NCBI GenBank assembly: GCA_003550305.1
Contig: QKYT01001237.1
Location: 1 to 14,179, forward strand
Direction of reading: 5' to 3'
Source of the DNA: Glomus cerebriforme
Taxonomy: Eukaryota > Glomeromycota > Glomeromycetes > Glomerales > Glomeraceae
DNA length: 14,179 bases
Part shown: positions 1 through 7,110 of the stretch, one piece after another
How positions within the stretch are numbered: position 1 is the first letter of the stretch
Layout: each line of letters opens with the position of its first letter
The notes under the pieces: generated by a model
Told to the model about the DNA's origin: nothing
Databases searched by the model: none
The model's input: only the letters and a program-made list of their open reading frames with translations
Position numbers and translations under genes: made by a program

Positions 1-83
1 ATAATAATAATATTTATTTTAATGGTAATTTAGTAGATCAAAATTGGATAGATAGACAAGTAATTAGTATTAATCTAGATAAT

Positions 84-209
84 TACATTGGTACAGGGTC
101 GGCAGATTTGAAGTAGAGCGTAAGGGCCACTCATGCTAAGGGAAATTTGTTTCAATTTCCACCTTTACAAACTGATAATCTGGCGCGACAAGTTACGCTT
201 TTCTTTTAG
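84..209. other. GC-raised island at left edge, possible DNA-transposon end
   Basis: This stretch is clearly richer in G+C than the next kilobase. It holds TACAGGGTCGGCAG at 92-105, which resembles the TA target plus CAGGGT-type terminus of Tc1/mariner elements. No matching inverted end is visible in the window. A plus-strand frame is open from the window edge to TAG at 114-116, then open again to TAG at 207-209. A minus-strand frame also looks protein-like, so neither can be trusted. It could be a transposon terminus, a 3' coding fragment of a gene lying to the left, or both. Confidence 0.25.
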
Positions 210-1389
210 AGGGTGTATACGTAATTTATAGAATGTATTCGTCATTTGACATCATATACAATAAATACGTTTAACTTGTCTGGAAAAAAAAAATATAAAT
301 ACATATACATTAATAGTCTACAAATGATTCAAAGATCCATTATAGATAAGTAAATTTTTTTTTTTTATCAAATGTATGAAGAATACGACCAACAATAATA
401 TACCTGAAAAAATTTACATTTTAATTTTTAAGCAATACAAAGAATCGATAAAATAAATAAAATGATATAAAATCTTTTACCTATTGCAATTTATTTTTAA
501 TGATTTTTCCATAGTTCATTTATATACCAACCATATAATACCTTACATCATATCTAAACATACTGTATATGATATAAAGCATTTAAAAATTAACCTATAA
601 TTAGAATTCGTTATATTTCTTTTTTTCCAATTCAAGGTTCATTGTATCTAAAACATACATAGCATAATAATTTATGTCATTTAATGATCAAATCAACATA
701 CTAGATCTCACATTACCTTTAATTGAGAACACAAAATTTGATTCTTAGTCGTCTTCATACACAAGAACAATAAACACATCTTAAAATAATCAGCATATTA
801 CTTTCTTTTAAACAGGTAATAATACTCCTTTACCAGTATTATTGAGGTGCAGAATTTTAGATTCAGGCAATATACATATACAGTATATATATTAGGAACC
901 TCGAAAAAATGGGGAAGATTTTAACACATTTAAAGAGTAAAATTTCAGAGTTTCATGTCAAGAAAACCTTTCGTGCTTATATTATATATATTTTCATCAA
1001 AAAAAAATCTTTGCAGATAGATAATTAATCTTAAGGTGTCATGTTTTATATTGCGTATATTGCGGGAGGGTTGACTTTGTACCATCAGGACCAGACGATT
1101 ACTCGAATTTTTAGTATGAATGAATAATATATTTTTTTTTTTTTTACCCTGAATATCAGTTTTTCTGCATGTCAAAATTGTTCGATCGGAGACCAATTAT
1201 GAAACAAAACTGAAATTCGTACTATGGTACATTTAACACGTATATTAAAATATTTTTTAATCTATAGAAAAAAATTACTTTTGATAAATTAAATCATTAA
1301 AGATTAATTTTAAAATAAAAATTTTTAATTTTAAAGAAGTTGACGTAATTAATTTTCTTTAAAGACAAAATAAACATATAATTTCAATT
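210..1389. other. AT-rich intergenic DNA, no supported gene
   Basis: Homopolymer-rich sequence. A minus-strand ORF at 945-1196 owes much of its length to an A-tract (a run of lysine codons) and looks like chance. GC rises slightly at 1050-1110, where both strands have short open frames, but none shows a family signature. I see no RNA gene here. Confidence 0.5.
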
Positions 1390-1795
1390 TATAGTCTTCA
1401 TGTTAGTCACGGTAATGTTATTTGAAGAATTTTTTATTTTCCTCCAAGTTATGCTTTCTGTATGATAAGCCCTATGAAAAATTTTACATCATTGCTGAAT
1501 ATTCTCGTTATGCGATGTCAATCTGCAAATAATTCATATAAAGATTTTAATGTTCGACGTACTAAGATCACTCGCGCACTTTACTAGTTAAAGACAACCA
1601 ACCGATATTATGCTAATATTGTTATTGAAACGAAATATTACAATCATTACCTAATAATAATAGACCTATTAATAATCGACTTCACAGATCGAACGAATAA
1701 CAATGATTGAAACAGAAGACACTGTGACAGTATCTAGTAATTTTGCTCCTGCTCCTCTTTCGTCTTCGTCTTGCGTGGGCCATAACTGTGCATAA
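1390..1795 (+). pseudogene. Helitron-like (DUF6570-type) protein, broken fragment
   Basis: One plus-strand frame gives the characteristic run of the Helitron-associated N-terminal region. GNVI at 1411-1422 is followed in frame by a stop (TGA, 1423-1425). Then from 1474 come LLNILVMRCQS and YKDFNVRRTKITRALY, a stop (TAG, 1585-1587), and LKTTNRYYANIVIE. In the family a tryptophan sits where the TAG is (AL-W-LK..N.YY..I.I), so this is probably a TGG to TAG change. The frame closes at 1708-1710. From 1703 the next frame gives ETEDTVTVSSNFAPAPLSSSS, which resembles the F-V-P-x-P segment that follows in these proteins; it closes with TAA at 1793-1795. At least three stops and one frameshift make it non-functional. 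The family call is from remembered consensus, not a search. Downstream helicase motifs are absent. Confidence 0.6.
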
Positions 1796-1845
1796 AAATA
1801 TGCTGCTGGATTCTCATTTGTTGCAATATCCGTTGAAAATATCAT
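1669..1845 (-). CDS. Uncertain 58-aa ORF overlapping the Helitron-like relic
   Basis: An ATG-started minus-strand frame (start 1845, TAA at 1669-1671) is open for 58 codons, and the frame stays open upstream to about 1930. The product starts MIFSTDIATNENPAAYF and is acidic in the middle (QDEDERG). It overlaps the plus-strand relic. Because the local DNA is GC-raised, stops are rarer on both strands, so the open frame may be a by-product. I recognise no family. It is listed only because it is the main alternative reading of this segment. Confidence 0.15.
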   Translation of the reverse strand: MIFSTDIATNENPAAYFYAQLWPTQDEDERGAGAKLLDTVTVSSVSIIVIRSICEVDY

Positions 1846-2603
1846 TTTTAGAATATTTTCACTTGAAAGGTTACAACGTATTAAAAATTGTAGGAGATTA
1901 CAAGAAAGATTGGCTCGATTAACCTCTATGATTCATTAGCCAAAGTGCAGAAAATATTGAAGAATTTATTGATTTTTTTACTTTTTTTTTTTATTTTTAT
2001 AACTTCCCTCCTAAAAAAAAACTATCCTGTATTCAATCTTAAATTATGTAATTTTTGCCGTTTGAAGTTCTTTAAAATAAAAAAATAAAGATTATTTTGA
2101 AACCAACGTGTTAAAATTGTAAATGTAATTCTTTATTACAAAATAACTGACTAGAAAGTCTTATTTTTAGAGGATCAATCTAAGTAATACAGTACGTTTT
2201 AATTATATTAGACAATATAATTACAAAGAAAAGATTGAAAACTATTTAAAGTTTAAATTTGCGAAATTTAAACAAATTTAGTGAAGATTTTTAAAATGTT
2301 GTTGGGTTCATTTATTTTTATGAAGGTACGTTACAAAAAAATTGTATATATTAAAATACAAATTAAAAAAATTTTCGTTAAATTACGAAAAAAAAAAATT
2401 CTTTCTCGTAAAAAAAAAAAAAATTTCTCGTTTACAAAAATTTTGAATAACAAAAAAAAAAATGTTACAATGAAAAAAATTCATAAACAAAAAAAATAAA
2501 TGAAATAAATGAGAATCATCTGAGAATTTTTATATCGTTTCATCATTTTCCTTTAATAATGATATTTCCTTTTAGTTGATGACATCAATTTTGGAAAAGT
2601 AAA
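1846..2603. other. AT-rich intergenic DNA, no supported gene
   Basis: Contains long T- and A-tracts. The plus-strand frame at 2281-2499 starts at GTG and is mostly lysine and isoleucine codons made by A-tracts; I do not regard it as a gene. A perfect 8-bp hairpin-like or repeat signal worth calling was not seen. Confidence 0.5.
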
Positions 2604-2819
2604 CTAAGCAAACTTGAAGCCCACGAACCTTTTGCAATTAACCTTTCCGGTTATAAAACTTTTTCCTAACCTCACTGCATGAAAGAGATGAAAGAGTGCA
2701 TGTGCTCTACCGTATTTATATATCAACCATTCAGCGCGTGCGTTGGGATCTTGGGAAGTGGAATACCGATTACGATTTAGAATAAGTGGAATTGGTGTGT
2801 CGTTATAAAGTGATTTGTC
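2604..2819 (-). pseudogene. Truncated paralogue of the F-box-like gene at 10956
   Basis: The minus strand encodes a 71-codon open stretch ending at TAG 2604-2606. Residues 3-57 of the stretch align with residues 13-65 of the 339-aa protein at 10956-11975. Shared runs include STSQDPNARAEWL, YKYGRAHALFH and AVRLGKSFIT. From LNRN onward the DNA differs at about 8 of roughly 124 positions. Changes include W29 to R, M44 to I, loss of one isoleucine codon, and an in-frame 9-bp duplication repeating Leu-Phe-His. Homology stops abruptly near 2647, inside the codon after FIT, and is replaced by unrelated sequence and a stop. The first 12 codons are not recognisable and no start codon lies in frame. 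The other 80 percent of the protein is missing, so it is a dead fragment. The match is visible within the window and does not depend on any database. Confidence 0.9.
2679..2696 (-). repeat. 9-bp tandem duplication inside the truncated paralogue
   Basis: ATGAAAGAG occurs twice in tandem on the plus strand at 2679-2687 and 2688-2696. On the coding (minus) strand this repeats Leu-Phe-His. The intact gene at 10956 has a single copy, so the duplication arose in this copy. Confidence 0.9.
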
Positions 2820-2839
2820 TTAAAAGTAACGTTTTTTTG

Positions 2840-2873
2840 GTGTTTATTATTGATATGTGTTTATTATTGATAT
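2840..2873. repeat. Two perfect 17-bp tandem copies in the upstream flank of the truncated paralogue
   Basis: GTGTTTATTATTGATAT is repeated exactly at 2840-2856 and 2857-2873. The second copy runs into the 20-bp block (2863-2882) that is shared with the upstream flank of the intact gene. The gene's flank at 10879-10898 shows only one copy of the shared part. Confidence 0.9.
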
Positions 2874-2882
2874 TAAATGAAT
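2863..2882 (-). repeat. 20-bp upstream block shared with the intact F-box-like gene
   Basis: On the minus strand this reads ATTCATTTAATATCAATAAT, identical to 10879-10898 upstream of the intact gene. The order and direction relative to the coding homology are the same in both places. The duplication that made the truncated copy therefore carried part of the 5' flank. Sequence between this block and the coding match has diverged. Confidence 0.85.
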
Positions 2883-3154
2883 GATAAAATTTTTTTTTTT
2901 ATTTTTTATAAAGGGTTTCGGATTTGAAGATATGGATGATACGGTACAAAAAAAAACCACTATTTATATTACTTTTTCAAATGTTCTTTTTTTTCAATGA
3001 TTGGTATCAATTCCGTTAGCTCATAATTTTTGAATAATAATGATAAGGAATTATTCTCACAATCATGAGCAAATACAAGTCCAAACAGGTTTTTAATGCA
3101 TCATCATTAAAAAAAAATTCCCACCAATGTCATAATGCATAATATGCATACTAA

Positions 3155-3623
3155 AGAAAAATTTTTTCGTTAAAATCATCAAAAAAGGATAATCTTTTTG
3201 AGTTTATAACAATGATAGGACTAATCACAGATCACATTAACTTTTTAGATAATCCTTCCAAATTCCAGAAACTAAAATTAAAATATCTAAAAATATACGG
3301 GTTTAATTCCTTTAATTCCGATTTAATAATATTCCCTTGCACCTTAGACTGTCGTTTAGAATTTGGTAAAAAAATTTGTTAGCCGTATGGAACAGACGGA
3401 AGATTGTGATACGGATAAATTGGATAACTTACGAAATAATTATGGCTTTGATTCGTCTGAAATATTAGTCATTTGTGGTGCAAATGGATCTATCGAAGCA
3501 GGAAAATATGTATATTTCCCTCGTTGAGGTGGATTATTTAATAAAAAAGCCTTATACTGTAATTATTATACAAAAATTCGGTGCCGTTATCAAATTCTAA
3601 AAATAAAAGAACGATTGATTTAA
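3155..3623 (+). pseudogene. Possible broken coding segment, unrecognised
   Basis: A plus-strand frame is open from 3155 to TAG at 3380-3382, with an ATG at 3212. An overlapping frame shifted by one base continues through an ATG at 3387 to TGA at 3525-3527, then stays open to TAA at 3621-3623. The two frames meet at a run of seven A (3368-3374), where a one-base length change would join them. The block 3383-3510 is GC-raised and its codons are rich in G at position one, as in coding DNA; it includes SSEILVICGANGS. The minus strand over the same block is also open for 40 codons, with PQRGKYTYFP and IDPFAPQMTN. The strand is therefore not certain. No family recognised. Open frames of about 50 codons are common by chance in such AT-rich DNA. 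Confidence 0.3.
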
Positions 3624-3694
3624 AATAACAGTAATCTTGACCGGAATTGACTATCGAGTAAATTCTAACATTCTATTCGTTGGGCCCATTCGGG

Positions 3695-3930
3695 TGATCA
3701 TTTATGTCAAGTGCATAGGTTATAACCTTCTATGCAGCCCATGGGTCATGGACCATCATTAAATGTCACGTGCCCAATTTTAATTCTTGGCGCGTTAAAG
3801 AACACGTAACATGCGCCTAAATTAGCGTGTTCTTTAACTCGCATGTTGGGCTGGAATTAAAAATTGGGCATGTGACATTTAATGATGGCCATGGGCTAGG
3901 ATATAACCTATGCACCTGATACATAAATCA
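3695..3930. repeat. Large imperfect foldback (inverted repeat) element
   Basis: Left arm 3695-3806 and right arm 3826-3930 are inverted copies with several small insertions and deletions, separated by a 19-nt centre. The innermost 13 bp pair perfectly (GTTAAAGAACACG at 3794-3806 with CGTGTTCTTTAAC at 3826-3838). Other paired blocks are CCATCATTAAATGTCAC and GTGCATAGGTTATA. A further CCCATT/AATGGG pair may extend the ends to 3684 and 3946. No ORF lies inside. This is the form of a foldback or MITE-like non-autonomous element, or the hairpin left by an inverted duplication. The left arm contains a CACGTG at 3767-3772. Confidence 0.85.
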
Positions 3931-4015
3931 TAAGGTTATAATGGGATGCTTCGCGGTGTGTATCGAACTCTCACTATTATTAAACACCCTGAAAATAAGC
4001 TGCATTATGCACAAT

Positions 4016-4051
4016 TTTGACCGGAATTATGATGTCTTTGGCCAGCATTAT
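4016..4051 (+). repeat. Paired copies of a dispersed TTTGRCCRGMATTAT motif
   Basis: TTTGACCGGAATTAT (4016-4030) is followed by TTTGGCCAGCATTAT (4037-4051). Related copies are CTTGACCGGAATTGA at 3636-3650 and TTTGGCCAGAATTAT at 9356-9370. The 3637-3648 and 4017-4028 copies share a perfect 12 bp and lie either side of the foldback element. It looks like a dispersed repeat, perhaps a transposon-end motif. Confidence 0.45.
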
Positions 4052-4081
4052 ATTCAAAAAAAAAAAAACGTTGCTTAATAA

Positions 4082-4113
4082 CGAGAAAATACGAAACATT
4101 TTGATTTTTCTCG
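4082..4113. repeat. Short perfect hairpin
   Basis: CGAGAAAA at 4082-4089 pairs with TTTTCTCG at 4106-4113 across 16 nt. Just downstream ACCCTGTA at 4117-4124 reads TACAGGGT on the minus strand, like the left-edge island at 92-99. This may be the end of a small inverted-repeat element. Confidence 0.4.
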
Positions 4114-4465
4114 AATACCCTGTAATGTAATAGTATAGTTAAAAAAATAAAAGTTTTAATGTCATATGTAAAAGTTAAGTTACTGTATAAACAATATTTT
4201 TTTTAAAATCTGTTATTTGCTTTAAACTCGTAAGCTTTAAAAATATGATGCAATTTAACACGACCGACGATGATATATTAAATTTGTTTATTTTGTTTCA
4301 TTAAAAATTATAATGAAGTATAAAAATTATATAAATTTTTTTTTATCTACAAAATTATTTTAAATTGCTATCAAAAATTAAACCAATGAAATGATTATAT
4401 AAAAATGGAATAATTAAGAAAAATATAAAACTTAGTAATTTAACTTTGGTGAAAAATAGAAATTT

Positions 4466-5010
4466 TTAAACATTTACACTTGTTGTTTTCTCTCTTTTTT
4501 TCAAGTAAAAATGAATATAAATACGTTGAAAGAAACGACTAGAATTTACAATTAGCATGATAATGCGGAAAAGTGTAACATTTCTCACTGGAATTGGGTT
4601 TCGTTCCATGGTATCCCATGGATTCCATGTAGCTAATCAAAAGTGTTTTTAAAATATTAAAATTAAGGATGTTAAAAGATAAAAAAAAAAGATAAGATTT
4701 TACTTACAATCCGGATCAAGATATTTTCTCCAACTAAATTAATTTATAAAAAGGTCAAAATATTGTTAAAAGGAAAATGTACAAATATATTTATTACTTA
4801 CTGATTAGAAATTTGGTCTGGTGTATATTGTGGAAGCATCTTGCTAATCCTTTCATAACAATCATCAAGGTGTCCCATCATTCTCATTTGGTACCTGATA
4901 AAATTATTTTCCTACGAGAAAATATTAAATATTTAATATTTACATATTTCTTTTTTCTAAAAAAAAAAGGTATGATAATTATTTACCTTTTCACCAAATT
5001 TACAATACAT
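4466..5010 (-). CDS. Small spliced Myb/SANT-like protein
   Basis: Four exons on the minus strand give a continuous frame of 108 residues: 4987-5010, 4802-4911, 4708-4733 and 4466-4632. Introns of 75, 68 and 75 nt have donors GTAAAT, GTAAGT and GTAAGT and end in TAG. Residues from about 4 to 53 read as one Myb/SANT repeat: KFGEKENNFIRY, GHLDDCYERISKMLP, then YTPDQISNHWRKYLDPD. The signature is P-x-QISN-x-W-x-x-YLDP. Fungal Myb-like factors bind DNA in the nucleus, normally with two or more repeats. Here the second repeat is not found; the last exon (starting TWNPWDTMERN) is not Myb-like and its splice is the least sure. If the third intron is retained, the protein ends DCK at TAA 4700-4702. 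The start ATG at 5010 follows an A-rich leader with two in-frame TAA codons. It may be a single-repeat gene or a truncated one. Confidence 0.6.
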
Positions 5011-5137
5011 TTTCTTTTTTTTTTTTTATTATTCAAAAAAATATGAAAAATATGAAAAATAATTTTGATTTATTCTTTCAGATGTACTCTATAAATATAA
5101 AAAGAAATTTCAGCGATTTTCATTGATTATAACTCAC

Positions 5138-5308
5138 GATGGGACTAAATGCGATGTAATATCTCATTGTATCGTTGCCCCTTTTAAATCTTAATACTGT
5201 ATTGTCAACAATGTGTATAATGCGCATATCTAGATCAATGGTCCCTTGATCATTTACAATGACAGTAAATTATCTATTTGATTTATTGTTCTTGTCTGGA
5301 CTAGTCAT
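5138..5308 (-). pseudogene. Exon-like sequence upstream of the Myb-like gene
   Basis: An ATG at 5308, after a long A-tract, opens a minus-strand frame starting MTSPDKNNKSNR. It hits TAA at 5270-5272 and continues in frame through VIVNDQGTIDLDMRIIHIVD and RFKRGNDTMRYYIAFSP. A GTGAGT donor lies at 5137-5132 and a TTTATAG acceptor at 5089-5091; splicing them would keep the frame of the Myb-like gene, but two TAA codons (5026-5031) intervene. It may be a decayed 5' part of that gene or an unrelated fragment. Local GC is raised, and codon first positions are purine-rich on this strand. No family recognised. Confidence 0.35.
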
Positions 5309-5448
5309 TTTTTTTTTTTGCTCCAATCGTTTAGAATTCTCAATTTAGATTTTACATTATAAATCTTGATTCTAACCTTTTTTTATTATATCTTTTTTTA
5401 TCTGGAAAATAAGATTTTTTATATTAATTCAGATAACTTATTTTAAAT

Positions 5449-5495
5449 AAATGACCTGGTCATTTGACCATTTAAGGGACTGTCATTGGTCATTT
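5449..5495. repeat. Cluster of GGTCATTT/AAATGACC motifs with a 17-bp palindrome
   Basis: AAATGACC-T-GGTCATTT at 5449-5465 is a perfect palindrome around one base. TGACCATTT follows at 5465-5473 and GGTCATTT again at 5488-5495. Such spaced inverted and direct copies can be a binding site for a dimeric regulator, but may also be degenerate repeat DNA. A minus-strand frame through here (SSTQVTSNPTTKEIILQIEM) is also open, so coding constraint cannot be excluded. Confidence 0.3.
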
Positions 5496-5570
5496 CAATT
5501 TGTAAAATAATTTCCTTTGTGGTTGGATTAGATGTCACTTGTGTACTTGATTTTGTACATTCATAGGTTG

Positions 5571-5598
5571 TACGTCACAGTCGTCACGCTCTATAAAG
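5571..5598 (+). promoter_or_regulatory. Candidate promoter: two CGTCAC half sites and a TATA box
   Basis: CGTCAC occurs at 5573-5578 and 5582-5587, nine bases apart, followed by TATAAA at 5592-5597. On the minus strand the half sites read GTGACG, like CRE/ATF half sites. The spacing to the TATA is close. The nearest plus-strand ORF starts 370 bases downstream at 5967, so the link is weak. Confidence 0.25.
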
Positions 5599-5966
5599 TC
5601 AGAACGAAATAATTAAACTGTTATTTTTTATTAGAAGGTTCTAATAATCATAGTTGCATTCTAATCAATCGTTATCAAATCATGTATAAATTCACATTTT
5701 TTTTTTAATATTTATTACATATATTTATTACATTTGTAAGTAATTAATTACAACATTCGAGGACTTACAAAATTTTGTTTTTTTTTCTAAAAAGTTGGTA
5801 TAAAAGTTAAAAGTATTATAATTTATTTAATTATGACAGAATCAATAGTTTCATTTTACTGTATATTAAATAATGGGAATAATAATATATAGAATAATCA
5901 ATATTATAATATTTGATGTTATATAATTAGTTAATTACAACAAATATACTATAACAATACTATCGA

Positions 5967-6197
5967 ATGTCTGCCTCAAAAAAATTAATTAATTCTATTC
6001 GTGATTTGTTAAATCATCCAAAAAATGCTCATACAATGAAAAATTTTTTACACGAATTTTTAATTTTTAATATTCGGAGATTCTCTCTTCAGCTCCAAAA
6101 TTCAAAAGATCTCTTTGATAACACTTTTATTACAGTGAGAAGTCGGGATATATTGATAAATCAAATTTGGTATACCTTGATAGTCTCCTATTTTTGA
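5967..6197 (+). CDS. Small hypothetical protein, 76 aa
   Basis: The ORF starts at ATG 5967 (context ACTATCGAATGT) and ends at TGA 6195-6197. The product starts MSASKKLINSIRDLLNHPKN and is moderately charged, without a signal peptide. It is less lysine- and phenylalanine-run dominated than the chance ORFs nearby. GTATAC at about 6169 could be a donor with TTTTTTTAG near 6262 as acceptor, but joining them creates a stop at once. I recognise no family. An ORF of this size is expected by chance several times in a window of this composition. Confidence 0.3.
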   Translation: MSASKKLINSIRDLLNHPKNAHTMKNFLHEFLIFNIRRFSLQLQNSKDLFDNTFITVRSRDILINQIWYTLIVSYF

Positions 6198-6857
6198 CTT
6201 AAATTAAACAATAATATTGTTCTATTGATTTTGTACTGATTTTTGTGATTTGCTTTTTTTAGACGTTTCAATGATAATAAAATTTGACCTGTTTTTGTTT
6301 CCCAAAATGGAAATAAATTCCTAATAATAATATTATTATTGTTCTTTGATTAGAAATTATAATATGAAAATGGGACTATAAAAGTAATAAACCCTATTTA
6401 TACTTCCGAAAGTACCTCCAATTGATAAAGTTAAACCAATTTTGATTTTATATAAAATTTTTTAATTTATGCACGCTAATGATTTATAAATTTTTTTTTT
6501 TTTTAAATTAATGTATAGCATAATTCTTTGTTTGTTTCATGTTATTTTTGTAATTACGTACGTATATGTCTTAATTTTGATGTCTGGAAGGTTCTATAAA
6601 TTTTTATGGTTCTTTTTTTGGAGGGTTGGAACTCTGAAATCCATTCATTCCTTAAGCATATACAATTACGGAGCTAAAAATCATTTTGAATGGATTTTAA
6701 TAATCTTTTTATGATTTTATTGGTTACGTTTATATTTAAATGACTATTTACTGTATATCAAAGAAAGATAATCTATTTTTTACTTCAATTAATGTAAAAT
6801 ATAAAAATAGAAATTGCAACTTTATTTATATACAAAATTTTTTCTCGTGTATCCATT

Positions 6858-6923
6858 AATTTTGCTTCGCTAATGCATAGCGCGGGCTGAAATTATTACT
6901 TCAAGTTTTGAGCAAGCAAAATT
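6858..6923. repeat. Short inverted repeat flanking a GC-rich core
   Basis: AATTTTGCTTCGCT at 6858-6871 pairs, with one extra base, with AGCAAGCAAAATT at 6911-6923. Between them lies TAGCGCGGGCTG, unusually GC-rich for this window. It looks like a miniature foldback element; no coding frame is evident. Confidence 0.45.
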
Positions 6924-7035
6924 TTATTCGATTACAGGTTATAAAATTTGTATCAAACTAATCAATTTTCACAGCTCCACACCAGTATCATACCAATTAG
7001 TTAAATATGAAAAAAATACGATATAGTAATGCGTA

Positions 7036-7041
7036 TTTATT
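7036..7041 (-). terminator. Candidate polyadenylation signal of the MYND gene
   Basis: On the minus strand AATAAA lies 70 bases after the TAG of the MYND gene, in a T-rich 3' region. Position and motif suit a fungal poly(A) signal. Confidence 0.4.
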
Positions 7042-7110
7042 GTAGGCTATTTTAATATATTGAAAAAAAATAAACACCTAAAAAATTACTAATCAACAAG
7101 AAGTATTCAT

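Larger units (their letters stand above)
6198..7110. other. AT-rich intergenic DNA with small inverted repeats
   Basis: No supported gene. The plus-strand ORF at 6511-6714 is hydrophobic low-complexity (poly-T codons). AATAATAATATTATTATT at 6323-6340 is a simple palindrome. AAATCCATTCA near 6637 pairs with TGAATGGATTT near 6687. The region also holds the inverted repeat at 6858-6923 and the 3' end signal of the MYND gene. Confidence 0.5.

Noticed and set aside
945..1196. 83-codon minus-strand frame
   Set aside because: Partly a poly-lysine run from an A-tract; no family signature and no supporting context.
2281..2499. 72-codon lysine/isoleucine-rich frame
   Set aside because: Starts at GTG and is made almost wholly of A-tract codons; composition explains it.
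4777..5046. 89-codon plus-strand frame with hydrophobic product
   Set aside because: Lies antisense to the Myb-like exons, whose splice sites and domain pattern are much better support.
6511..6714. 67-codon hydrophobic plus-strand frame
   Set aside because: Poly-T codons give Phe/Leu/Ile; looks like composition rather than a membrane protein.
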